From NCBI GenBank assembly GCA_003141455.1, contig PLMA01000034.1:842-54698 (forward strand): a DNA stretch of 53,857 nt, read 5' to 3'. Of the stretch, positions 24,546 through 32,436 are shown one piece after another. Under the pieces are notes generated by a model. That model ran no database searches, was not told the DNA's origin, and worked only from the letters and a program-made list of their open reading frames with translations. The DNA is from Chloroflexota bacterium. Lineage in GTDB: Bacteria > Chloroflexota > Limnocylindria > Limnocylindrales > CSP1-4. Made by a program: the position numbers and the translations under genes. The stretch's first letter is position 1. Every line of letters starts with the position of its first letter.

Positions 24546-26249
24546 ATGATGGCCGAGCCTCGCTACACGATCGGAGTGGATTTCGGGACGGAGTCCGCTC
24601 GCGCCGTGCTGGTCGACGTCGCCGACGGGCGGGAGCTCGGGACCGAGGTCTACGAGTACCGCAACGGCGTCATCGACGAGCACCTGCCCAGCCCCGACGA
24701 AGACGTCGTCCTGGGCCCCGATTGGGCCCTCCAGGACCCGAACGATTACCTGGAGACGTTCAAACGCGCGGTCCCCGGTGTGGTGGCGAAGGCCGGAATA
24801 CGCGCCGAACAGGTCATCGGCATCGGCATCGACTTCACCGCTTGCACGATGCTGCCCACCACGACGGACGGGACGCCACTCTGCTTCCTGGAGGGCTATC
24901 GCCGTCGACCCCATGCCTGGGTCAAGCTCTGGAAGCATCACGCCGCTCAGCCCGAGGCCGACGACGTCAACCGTGTCGCGGCCGAGATGGGCGAAGACTG
25001 GCTGGGCCGTTACGGCGGCAAGATCTCGTCCGAGTGGTTCTTTCCCAAGGCCCTCCAGATCCTCCGAGAGGCGCCGGACATATACGCGGCCGCGGACCGG
25101 CTCATCGAGGCGGCGGACTGGGTCGTATGGCAGCTGACCGGGGTCGAGACTCGAAACAACTGCACGGCCGGCTACAAGGCGATCTGGTCAGCCGAGGACG
25201 GATTCCCTCGCCGGGAGTTCTTCGCCGCCCTGGACCCGGCCTTCGCCGGGGTCGTGGACGAGAAGATGTCCCGTTCGATCTCCCGGCTGGGCGAAGCCGC
25301 CGGGCATCTGACGGCTCGAGCGGCCGAATGGACCGGCCTGCGGGAAGGGATCGCGGTCGCGGTGGCGAACGTGGACGCTCACGTCTCGGCGCCGGCCGCC
25401 GGCGTCATCGAGCCCGGAACGCTCGTGGCGATCATGGGCACGAGCACTTGCCACATCATCCTGTCGGACTCCGCACCGGTCGTTCCGGGCGCCTGCGGTG
25501 TCGTCAAGGACGGCGTCATCCCGGGCTTCTTCGGCTACGAGGCCGGTCAGTCGGCCGTCGGGGACATATTCGCCTGGTTCGTGGAGCAGGCCGTGCCACC
25601 GCTCTACCACGAGAAGGCGCGTGCCCGTGGAGTGACCGTGCACGAGGTCCTCGAGGAAGAAGCGGCGGCTCTGCGCCCGGGCGAGTCGGGGCTGCTGGCG
25701 CTCGACTGGTGGAACGGCAACCGCTCGGTCCTGGTCGACGCGGATCTGTCGGGGCTGATGATCGGCATGACGCTGGCGACGAGGCCGCCGGAGATGTATC
25801 GAGCCCTCATCGAGGCAACGGCCTTTGGGACGCGGACCATCATCGACGCGTTCGAGGCCGGCGGGATCCGGGTCGAGCGCGTGGTCACCTGCGGCGGGCT
25901 GCCGGAGCGGAACCGTCTGCTGATGCAGATCTACGCCGACGTCACCGGCCGCGCCCTGCGAGTGGCCGCCTCTGCCCAGACGCCGGCGCTCGGGTCGGCG
26001 ATGTTCGGCGCCGTAGTGGCCGGCTCCACGGCCGGCGGCTACGCATCGATCAAGGAGGCCGCAGCGCACATGGCCCACCTGCGCGACGTGGTCTACGAGC
26101 CGATCGAGGCGAACCGGCTTGTCTACAACGTCTTGTATCGCGAGTACGTGCGTCTGCATGACCTGTTCGGACGCGGCGGCGACCCGGCCATCAAGACGCT
26201 CAAGAGACTCCGCGTAGCCGCCAAGGAGGCGACGGCAGTCCGCGGCTAA
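24546..26249 (+). CDS. araB: Ribulokinase
   Basis: AraB phosphorylates L-ribulose to L-ribulose 5-phosphate with ATP. The 567-residue FGGY-family kinase starts TIGVDFGTESARAVLVDV and includes IGIDFTACTMLPT, WVKLWKHHAAQ, the catalytic-Asp region VANVDAHVSAPAAG, the ATP-binding IMGTSTCHIIL and the late MYRALIEATAFGTRTIID with VTCGGLPERNRLLMQIYADV. Length and motifs match AraB, not xylulokinase. Two adjacent ATG codons could start translation; GGAG lies just upstream of the first. It completes the araA-araD-dehydrogenase-araB set needed to turn L-arabinose into D-xylulose 5-phosphate. Confidence 0.96.
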   Translation: MMAEPRYTIGVDFGTESARAVLVDVADGRELGTEVYEYRNGVIDEHLPSPDEDVVLGPDWALQDPNDYLETFKRAVPGVVAKAGIRAEQVIGIGIDFTACTMLPTTTDGTPLCFLEGYRRRPHAWVKLWKHHAAQPEADDVNRVAAEMGEDWLGRYGGKISSEWFFPKALQILREAPDIYAAADRLIEAADWVVWQLTGVETRNNCTAGYKAIWSAEDGFPRREFFAALDPAFAGVVDEKMSRSISRLGEAAGHLTARAAEWTGLREGIAVAVANVDAHVSAPAAGVIEPGTLVAIMGTSTCHIILSDSAPVVPGACGVVKDGVIPGFFGYEAGQSAVGDIFAWFVEQAVPPLYHEKARARGVTVHEVLEEEAAALRPGESGLLALDWWNGNRSVLVDADLSGLMIGMTLATRPPEMYRALIEATAFGTRTIIDAFEAGGIRVERVVTCGGLPERNRLLMQIYADVTGRALRVAASAQTPALGSAMFGAVVAGSTAGGYASIKEAAAHMAHLRDVVYEPIEANRLVYNVLYREYVRLHDLFGRGGDPAIKTLKRLRVAAKEATAVRG

Positions 26250-26539
26250 GGCCGAGATCGCGACTCGCGACCACCGCCGCCGGGCGAGGCCGCCGCGGCG
26301 TATACCTTGCCGGGCGGTCCGACCGACCCGGCGTGACTCGTAGGCGCCATCGGCACCGCAGGTGCCGCGCGGTCCTCCGGTCACGGCCCGAGACGGCCGC
26401 TCGGCGCCGCCCGACGGTCCATGCGGCAGGGTAGCGAGCAGGTCGGGCGCTGTACCATTCACGAGCATCAGCCCGAACCGCCCCCGGCTTCGGTGCGCTC
26501 CGAGTGCACCAGGTCGGCCATTTTCAGGAGAACGAACGC

Positions 26540-27937
26540 ATGCCACAGGTTGCCGGCTCCGTCAAGGAGCTCCTCGCCGCCCTCGACGGCATCGCGCGGA
26601 TCGAGGGAGAGCGACTCGTCGTCACCGACGAGGCGGGCCTCCGGACGCGCGGCATCTACGACCTCGCCTGGAGCGCTACCTTCAGCGAGGACGAGGCCAC
26701 GGTCGAGGCCGCTCGCTGGATCATCTGGGAAGCCAGCCAGGCCGTCGGCGCTCGCTCGGCGAGCATCCAGGAGCTCTACAAGGCCCGCTCGCGCGGCGAG
26801 TACCAGGGGATTACCGTTCCGGCTATCAACCTGCGCGCCCAGACGTTCGACATGGCTCGAGTCATCCTCGAGACGGCCAAGAAGAACGACTCCGCCGCGG
26901 TCATCTTCGAGCTGGCCCGGTCGGAGCAGACATACACCTTCCAGCGGGTCTTCGAGTACGCGACCAGCGTCCTGGCGGGCGCCATCGCCGCCGGCTGGAA
27001 GGGCCCCGTCTTCATCCAGGGCGACCACTACCAGTTCAACGCCAAGAAGTACGCGGCCGATCCCGAGAAGATGACCGACGAGATCCGCAAGGGCTGCCGC
27101 GACGCAATCAACGCCGGCTATCGGAACATCGACATCGACAGCTCCACGCTGGTCGACCTGTCGCATCCGACGCTGGAAACCCAGCAGCATGAGAACTACA
27201 TGCGGGCGGCCGAACTGACCGCTCTCATCCGCTCGCTCGAGACCGACGGCGTGACCGTCAGCGTCGGCGGCGAAATCGGCGAGGTGGGCAAGAAGAACTC
27301 CACCACGGACGAGCTCAAGACGTATCTCGACGGCTATCGTCGCCAGCTCGACTCACGGGCCAAGGGAGCGATCGGCCTCTCGAAGGTCTCCGTCCAGACG
27401 GGCACGAGCCACGGCGGCACTCCGCTCGCGGACGGCGGTGTCGCCGCTGTTGCCCTGGACTTCAACGTTCTGACGGAGCTGTCGAAGGTCGCCCGCGAGT
27501 ACGGCCTCTCCGGCGCGGTACAGCACGGCGCCAGCACGCTGCCGGACGACATGTTCCACAAGTTCCCGGCCACCGGCTGCGCCGAGATCCACCTGGCGAC
27601 GGGCTTCCAGAACGCCCTGTACGAGCATCCGGCCTTCCCGGCCGAGCTCCACAAGGCGATCGAGGAGTGGGTCTTCGCCAACTGTCAGGACGAGCGCAAG
27701 CCGGATCAAACCGACTCGCAGTTCGTCTACACCGGACGCAAGAAGGCGATCGGCCCGTTCAAGCGCCAGCTCTGGGACCTCCCCACGAAGGACGTGATCC
27801 TCGCGGCCCAGGCGGAGAAGGTGGACTTCCTCTTCAAGCAGCTCGGCACCCCCGGGAGCCGGGCACTCGTGGAGAAGTACGTCAAGCCGGTCGAGTTCCA
27901 CAAGCCGATGCCCGAGGCCCTCAAAGCGGCCCGGTAG
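26540..27937 (+). CDS. Class II (zinc) aldolase-like protein, FBP/tagatose-type
   Basis: This 465-residue class II aldolase-family protein has a zinc-ligand region QGDHYQFNAKKY, the polar segment NIDIDSSTLVDLS, GGEIGEVGKKN (second ligand region), KVSVQTGTSHGG and QHGASTLPDDMFHKFPATGC. It is ~120 residues longer than standard fructose-bisphosphate aldolases, with extensions at both ends. It may cleave fructose or tagatose 1,6-bisphosphate; the exact sugar cannot be fixed from sequence. The ATG has AGGAG 9 nt upstream. A TACCAT hexamer ~80 nt before it could be a -10 element, so it probably has its own promoter, separate from araB 290 nt upstream. A clear hairpin follows the stop. Confidence 0.82.
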   Translation: MPQVAGSVKELLAALDGIARIEGERLVVTDEAGLRTRGIYDLAWSATFSEDEATVEAARWIIWEASQAVGARSASIQELYKARSRGEYQGITVPAINLRAQTFDMARVILETAKKNDSAAVIFELARSEQTYTFQRVFEYATSVLAGAIAAGWKGPVFIQGDHYQFNAKKYAADPEKMTDEIRKGCRDAINAGYRNIDIDSSTLVDLSHPTLETQQHENYMRAAELTALIRSLETDGVTVSVGGEIGEVGKKNSTTDELKTYLDGYRRQLDSRAKGAIGLSKVSVQTGTSHGGTPLADGGVAAVALDFNVLTELSKVAREYGLSGAVQHGASTLPDDMFHKFPATGCAEIHLATGFQNALYEHPAFPAELHKAIEEWVFANCQDERKPDQTDSQFVYTGRKKAIGPFKRQLWDLPTKDVILAAQAEKVDFLFKQLGTPGSRALVEKYVKPVEFHKPMPEALKAAR

Positions 27938-27961
27938 GTCTGGCTTCTCAGTCGCAACTCC

Positions 27962-27989
27962 GAAGGGCGTCCCCCGAGGGGCGCCCTTC
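27962..27989 (+). terminator. Terminator hairpin after the aldolase-like gene
   Basis: GAAGGGCG and CGCCCTTC form an 8-bp stem, extended inward by CCCC/GGGG across a short loop. Only a short T-rich tail (TTCTTG) follows, so release may be weak or factor-assisted. It starts 24 nt after the stop codon. Confidence 0.65.
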
Positions 27990-28041
27990 TTGCGTCAGGG
28001 TGCCGCCGGACGCGCGGACGCGGGCACTATCGAGTCGGTAG

Positions 28042-28467
28042 CTAGAGGCTCCACCAGACCCATAGGCCCTTGTCGACCTCGACGGCCTTTCGGGCGAGGC
28101 CTGCCAGGCCCCGGACCAGTGGCTCGAGGTCCGGCCCGGAAGCCCCGTACCACTCCTCGGCCTCCGACCATCGGGCGGCGACCGAGACGATGCGCTCTTC
28201 TGAGAGGCCGGCCAGGGCCTCTACCAGGGCCGGCCGCACGTCGTGGACCCCCGACTCCCCCTCGCTGCTTTCGAAGTGGACGCCGACGAGGCTCCTGCTC
28301 AGCTGCTCGTAAGGCAGGCCTGTGATCGCGGACTCAAGCTGACCCAGGATCACCGGATCGAGTGACTTCGCCTGGTAGGTTGGCAACTCTCCGCTGGGGC
28401 CGAGCGCGGGATCGACCTGCTCGGCCTCCTCCCGATCGGCGACGAAAACGTCCGACAGAACGCCCAT
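28042..28467 (-). CDS. Hypothetical protein, 141 residues
   Basis: This is a cytoplasmic protein of unknown family. It opens MGVLSDVFVADREEAEQ and has a mostly helical, acidic body (LVEALAGLSEERIVSVAARW, LVRGLAGLARKAVEVDKGLW). There is no signal peptide, membrane segment or recognisable catalytic motif. The ATG is strongly supported by AGGAGGG directly upstream; a longer in-frame reading upstream is rejected. It is divergent from the inositol monophosphatase-family gene, with a 105-nt shared upstream region. Similar small acidic proteins occur widely in bacteria without known roles. Confidence 0.72.
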   Translation of the reverse strand: MGVLSDVFVADREEAEQVDPALGPSGELPTYQAKSLDPVILGQLESAITGLPYEQLSRSLVGVHFESSEGESGVHDVRPALVEALAGLSEERIVSVAARWSEAEEWYGASGPDLEPLVRGLAGLARKAVEVDKGLWVWWSL

Positions 28468-28572
28468 CACCCTCCTCTTCTGCGACCTGGACGAGGAGAT
28501 CTTAGCCTCCCGGCCTACCCTGTCCGGCGGCGCAGCCGTATCGGACGCGCCTGGGGCGGATACGATCACAGC

Positions 28573-29367
28573 ATGAGCGAGCGAGCTGTCTCTTCGGAAG
28601 AACTCGAGCGATACCGCGATACGGCGCTGGCGCTGTGCGACGCGGCCGACGCGATCTCGATGGCCGGCTTCCGGCGCGACATCAGGACTGAGACCAAGCC
28701 GGACGGGAGCTTCGTCACCGAGGTCGACCGATCGATCGAGCACTTGCTGCGCGAGCGGATCCGGGCTGCCCATCCGGACTGCGGCCTGATCGGCGAGGAG
28801 GAGGGAAGCGACGGCGCAGGCGCGTCGGTCTGCTGGTACGTCGATCCGATCGACGCCACTCACAACTACATGCGGGGGATCCCGATATTCGCCACGCTGC
28901 TGGCCGTTGCCGTGGACGGCGAGGTGCAGCTCGGCGTCGTGAGCGCTCCGGCGCTGCGCGAACGCTGGGTCGCCTGGCGGGGCGGGGGAGCCTGGCGCGG
29001 CAGTAATCACATTGCCGTGAGCCGGATCGCGACCATCGCCGAGAGCACGCTGCTCTACGGCAGCCGAACGGCGGACATGCGGTCCGGCTTGATGCCCGGC
29101 CTGGACGCGACCCTCGCCGCCGCGTGGCGAGAGCGCGGCTTCGGGGATTTCTGGGGCTACATGCTCGTGGCCGAAGGTGCGGCCGAGGCCATGATCGAGA
29201 CCGGCGCCCATCCGTGGGACTGGGCCGCGCCGCTGGTGATCGTGGAGGAGGCCGGCGGCCGCTTCACGACCGCCGCCGGGGAGCGGCGCATCGACGGGGC
29301 GTCGGCGGTCGCGACGAACGGTCTGGCCCACGGCGAATTGCTGGGCCGCTTGCAGGAGATGAGGTAG
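28573..29367 (+). CDS. Inositol monophosphatase family protein (HisN-like)
   Basis: This 264-residue magnesium-dependent sugar phosphatase has metal-binding motifs GLIGEEEGSD, DPIDATHNYMRGIPIFATLL and the late WDWAAPLVIVEEAGG. The middle motif has Ala and His where most relatives read DPIDGTxNF, and the following RGIP is typical of histidinol-phosphatase-type members. It could be the HisN histidinol phosphatase or an inositol phosphatase; no other his genes are nearby. TACGAT lies 6 nt before the ATG, suggesting a leaderless message. It is followed after 7 nt by an SRPBCC gene. Confidence 0.9.
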   Translation: MSERAVSSEELERYRDTALALCDAADAISMAGFRRDIRTETKPDGSFVTEVDRSIEHLLRERIRAAHPDCGLIGEEEGSDGAGASVCWYVDPIDATHNYMRGIPIFATLLAVAVDGEVQLGVVSAPALRERWVAWRGGGAWRGSNHIAVSRIATIAESTLLYGSRTADMRSGLMPGLDATLAAAWRERGFGDFWGYMLVAEGAAEAMIETGAHPWDWAAPLVIVEEAGGRFTTAAGERRIDGASAVATNGLAHGELLGRLQEMR

Positions 29368-29374
29368 CCGGGTC

Positions 29375-29833
29375 ATGACCATGAATCTCTACCTCGAGGT
29401 CGACATCGACAGCGATCTCGAAACCGTCTTCTCCTGGATCGCGACGCCCGAGAAGGCGAAGGTCTGGATGACTGGCGTGACGGAAACCGAGGTCATCGAC
29501 CGGAAGCCGGGCATGATCGGAACCACTTTCCGAGAGAGGCTCGAGGAAGGTGGGAGCGGCATCGAGATGCACGGGATCGTGACGGCGTTCGAGCCAGACC
29601 ATCGGATCTCCTTCCACCTGGAGAGCAGGGTCAACGCGCTGGATGTGGACTATCAAGTCAACGAGGTAGGCGATCTCGTTCGCCTCAGCGTCGTCTCGGA
29701 CATTCACTGGCGATTCCCCGCCAACGTGACGAGCGTCCTATTCGGTCGGTCGATGAGGGCGAGGATAACGGAAGAGTCGGAGCGGGAGTTGGCCAGACTG
29801 AAGGAACTCTGCGAAACGGGGAGAGCGGAGTGA
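29375..29833 (+). CDS. SRPBCC-fold (START-like) protein
   Basis: This is a 152-residue ligand-binding-fold protein: LYLEVDIDSDLETVFSWIATPEK at the start, a central beta sheet (GTTFRERLEEGGSGIEMHGIV, ISFHLESRV), and a closing helix ARITEESERELARLKELCE. The family binds hydrophobic ligands or forms polyketide-cyclase-like pockets, with no conserved catalytic set. It follows the HisN-like gene by 7 nt, so they are probably co-transcribed. The initial MTM offers two starts, two codons apart. Confidence 0.75.
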   Translation: MTMNLYLEVDIDSDLETVFSWIATPEKAKVWMTGVTETEVIDRKPGMIGTTFRERLEEGGSGIEMHGIVTAFEPDHRISFHLESRVNALDVDYQVNEVGDLVRLSVVSDIHWRFPANVTSVLFGRSMRARITEESERELARLKELCETGRAE

Positions 29834-29967
29834 GGGTCGCGTGCTCCGGCTTGTGGCCAACCGGCCGTCCCGGCTAGACTCGGGGTCGTTCGCGGCGAGA
29901 AGACCGCTATTCGTGGCAGAGATCGGGCGGACCGACCGGCGAGCCCGCAAGCATTGGAGGCTCAACG

Positions 29968-30048
29968 ATGGGCGACAAGACCCCCAAGCGACCGCCCAAG
30001 GTGAAGAAGCCGAAGCCCAAGGCGCAGCCGCCCGTCAAGGGCCAGTAG
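29968..30048 (+). CDS. Lys/Pro-rich 26-residue microprotein
   Basis: An ATG preceded by GGAGG (7-nt spacing) opens a 27-codon frame reading MGDKTPKRPPKVKKPKPKAQ... and ending with TAG. The product is strongly basic (about ten Lys/Arg) with six prolines and no hydrophobic core, so it is likely disordered and may bind nucleic acid or ribosomes. Similar very short MGDK(T/S)PK-type basic proteins occur in several bacterial groups. The combination of a strong ribosome-binding site and this composition makes it a real gene, but its role is unknown. It lies alone between the SRPBCC and amidohydrolase genes. Confidence 0.6.
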   Translation: MGDKTPKRPPKVKKPKPKAQPPVKGQ

Positions 30049-30129
30049 GAGCGCCGGCACCAACCAGACGGCCGCCCGTGGCCAGAGGTTCGGGCGGTCC
30101 AGCCTATCCATTCGAGTTCGGAGGAAGCG

Positions 30130-31383
30130 ATGCCCGCGCCGGTTCGACCCGGCGTCTTCGTCGGCGCGCGGCTGCTCGACGGCCTATCGCCCGACGCGAT
30201 AGCCGACGGGATCGTTGTCATAGACGATCGGGGACGGATCGCCGCAGCCGGCCCTGCCACAACGACGGCAATCCCCGGGGACGCGGACCGGATCGACCTC
30301 ACGGGTTTGACAGCCCTGCCCGGGATCGTCGACTGCCACGTCCACCTGGTGATGCGCCTCGAGCCCGTGCATGACCAGGCCCAGCGCTCGTCGACAGATC
30401 TCGTGGTCCGCGCCCTGCAGACCGGCCGCGACTTCCTGGAGGCCGGCGTAACAACGGTGCGCGACGCTGGCGGCGCGACTGCCGGGATCAAGCGTGCCTT
30501 CGCGACCGGGTCCTTCCCGGGGCCGCGAACCCAGGTGAGCTGCACGCCGCTGTCGCAGACCGGAGGCCACGGCGACGGCTGGACGCCGTCGGGCGCCGTC
30601 CTCGAGACGGAGGCAAGCGATCTGCCGCCCGGGATCGCCGACGGCGTGGACGCGGTACGCAGGGCCGCGCGGCTGCAGATTCGAGCCGGCGCGGACTGGA
30701 TCAAGGTCATGGCGACGGGCGGCGTTCTATCGGCGGCGGACACGCCGGACGCCAGCCAGTTCACCGTCGATGAGATCCGCGCCATCGTCGAGGAGGCACG
30801 CGCCGCCGGAATCAAGGGCACGTTCGCCCACGCCGAGGGAACGTCCGGCATCAAGAACGCGCTGCGTGCCGGCATCACCAGCATCGAGCACGGCGACCTG
30901 ATCGACGACGAGGGGATCGATCTGATGCTCGAGCGAGACGTGCCTCTGGTGCCGACCTTCAGCATCAACTTCACGCTCATGGATGCGGACCGTGTGGCCC
31001 GGGGCGAAGTCCCTCCCTGGGCCGTCGAGAAGATGAGGTACCTCTTCGAGCGCCAGCAAGGCAACTTCCGCCACGCCGTCGAGCGCGGCGTGCGGGTCGT
31101 GATGGGCACGGACAGCTTCAACGGGATGTATCCACCGGCCGAGCTTGCCTACATGGCCGAGTTCGGGCTGGGGCCCCACCGGGCGATCCAGGCTGCCACG
31201 ATCGAGGCGGCACGGCTGCTCGGCCTGGCGGACCAGATCGGGACTCTGGAGGTGGGCAAGCAGGCCGATCTGATCGCGGTCTCCGGTGACCCTCTCACGG
31301 AGCCCGAGTTGTGGCGCGATCCCGCGCGGATCGTCTTCGTCATGCAGGGCGGCCGAGTCGTGGCGGATCGCCGCGGGGCCTGA
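30130..31383 (+). CDS. Metal-dependent amidohydrolase
   Basis: This 417-residue amidohydrolase has the metal motif LPGIVDCHVHLVMR, the probable carboxylated-Lys region WIKVMATGGVLSAAD, metal-ligand His in GTFAHAEGTSGI and SIEHGDLIDDEG, and catalytic Asp in GTDSFNGMYP. This resembles the imidazolonepropionase/Xaa-Pro-dipeptidase-like group that acts on dipeptides or cyclic amides. No signal peptide is present. The ATG has GGAGGAAG upstream. It ends 3 nt before the HExxH-containing membrane protein, so the two may be cotranscribed. The substrate is unknown. Confidence 0.9.
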   Translation: MPAPVRPGVFVGARLLDGLSPDAIADGIVVIDDRGRIAAAGPATTTAIPGDADRIDLTGLTALPGIVDCHVHLVMRLEPVHDQAQRSSTDLVVRALQTGRDFLEAGVTTVRDAGGATAGIKRAFATGSFPGPRTQVSCTPLSQTGGHGDGWTPSGAVLETEASDLPPGIADGVDAVRRAARLQIRAGADWIKVMATGGVLSAADTPDASQFTVDEIRAIVEEARAAGIKGTFAHAEGTSGIKNALRAGITSIEHGDLIDDEGIDLMLERDVPLVPTFSINFTLMDADRVARGEVPPWAVEKMRYLFERQQGNFRHAVERGVRVVMGTDSFNGMYPPAELAYMAEFGLGPHRAIQAATIEAARLLGLADQIGTLEVGKQADLIAVSGDPLTEPELWRDPARIVFVMQGGRVVADRRGA

Positions 31384-31386
31384 GCG

Positions 31387-31890
31387 GTGGTCTTCTACTA
31401 TGCGGCGATCATCCTGGACGCCTGGCTGGCGGCGATTCGCGCCCTGACCAGTCGCAGGCGGGCATGGCGGTCTCTGCGAGGGGCCTGGCGAGCACTCCCC
31501 GGCGACCTGATGGGGCAGACGGTCATGCGCGGCTGTGGCATCCCTGCGCCGACCCGGATCGTCGATGCCGGCGTCGTGTCGGTGGTCCTGGTCGAGCATC
31601 CCAACGTGGGGCGCTACCTCGGGCTGGGGTTCATCCCGGTCCAGGCTCAGACGCTCGGCCGGTACGTCTTCTCCCGCGGTCCGATCCCCGATCACACGCT
31701 CGAGCACGAGATCGAGCACATCCGCCAGTGGGAGCGGCTGGGGCCGTTGTACCTGCCGCTGTACTTCGGCTCGTCCGCCGTGGAGCTGCTCCGCGGCCGC
31801 CGGCCCTACTGGGACAACGGCTTCGAGGTGGCCGCTCGACTTCGCGCCGACCGGGAGATGGCCGTGCGTCGCGACGCCGGGCCATCCTGA
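31387..31890 (+). CDS. Hypothetical protein with HExxH motif and hydrophobic ends
   Basis: This 167-residue protein starts at GTG 3 nt after the amidohydrolase. It opens with a short hydrophobic helix (FYYAAIILDAWLAAI) and later contains HTLEHEIEHIRQWERLGPLY followed by a hydrophobic stretch LPLYFGSSAV. HEIEH matches the zinc-protease consensus HExxH in a helix, but no extra Glu/His third ligand is obvious. It could be a small membrane-tethered metalloprotease-like protein of unknown substrate or an inactive relative. I recognise no named family with certainty. Confidence 0.62.
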   Translation: MVFYYAAIILDAWLAAIRALTSRRRAWRSLRGAWRALPGDLMGQTVMRGCGIPAPTRIVDAGVVSVVLVEHPNVGRYLGLGFIPVQAQTLGRYVFSRGPIPDHTLEHEIEHIRQWERLGPLYLPLYFGSSAVELLRGRRPYWDNGFEVAARLRADREMAVRRDAGPS

Positions 31891-31947
31891 CCACCTGCGA
31901 CACCAATACCTTTGGTCCTCATATCGTCCAGCAGCGAGGAGTCCGCG

Positions 31948-32331
31948 ATGGCCATGCGCATCCAGGTCACATTCGATTGCGCGAATCCCGGGAAGCAGGC
32001 TCAATTCTGGGCCAAGGCTCTGCGCTATGGCCTGCCGGACCCGTCGGGCGACGACGATTGGGCGGCGATCCAAGATCCGGACCGAGCGGGACCGCGCTTC
32101 TACTTCCAGCGCGTGCCCGAAGCCAAGATCGCAAAGAACAGGATGCATCTCGATTTGAACGCCAGCGGCGAGGGAGGCGTGCCCCTCGATGAGGCCAAGG
32201 TCCTCGTCCTTGCCGAAGTCGAGCGACTCAAAGCGCTCGGCGCGGACGACCGTCGCGGCGCGCTCGAGGAGGACGGCGAATTCTGGGTCCGCATGAACGA
32301 TCCCGAAGGCAACGAGTTCTGCGTCGAGTGA
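31948..32331 (+). CDS. VOC/glyoxalase-like protein
   Basis: This 127-residue single-domain vicinal-oxygen-chelate protein shows IQVTFDCANPGKQAQFWAKAL, RFYFQRVPEAKIAKNRMHLD and WVRMNDPEGNEFCVE, the classic order for Glyoxalase_6-type members. Such proteins often bind small electrophiles or antibiotics; no specific ligand is indicated. The ATG has GAGGAG 6 nt upstream and is preferred over a TTG 12 codons earlier. It stands alone, 57 nt after the previous gene. Confidence 0.82.
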   Translation: MAMRIQVTFDCANPGKQAQFWAKALRYGLPDPSGDDDWAAIQDPDRAGPRFYFQRVPEAKIAKNRMHLDLNASGEGGVPLDEAKVLVLAEVERLKALGADDRRGALEEDGEFWVRMNDPEGNEFCVE

Positions 32332-32436
32332 GTCGGGGGCGTCGGAGACGAAACCTGACCAAAGCAGTAGGATATAGGTCGGGGTTGCGCCGGCCGTTAG
32401 GCGCGCCGATGCAGCGATTCGAGGAACTCACCCAAC

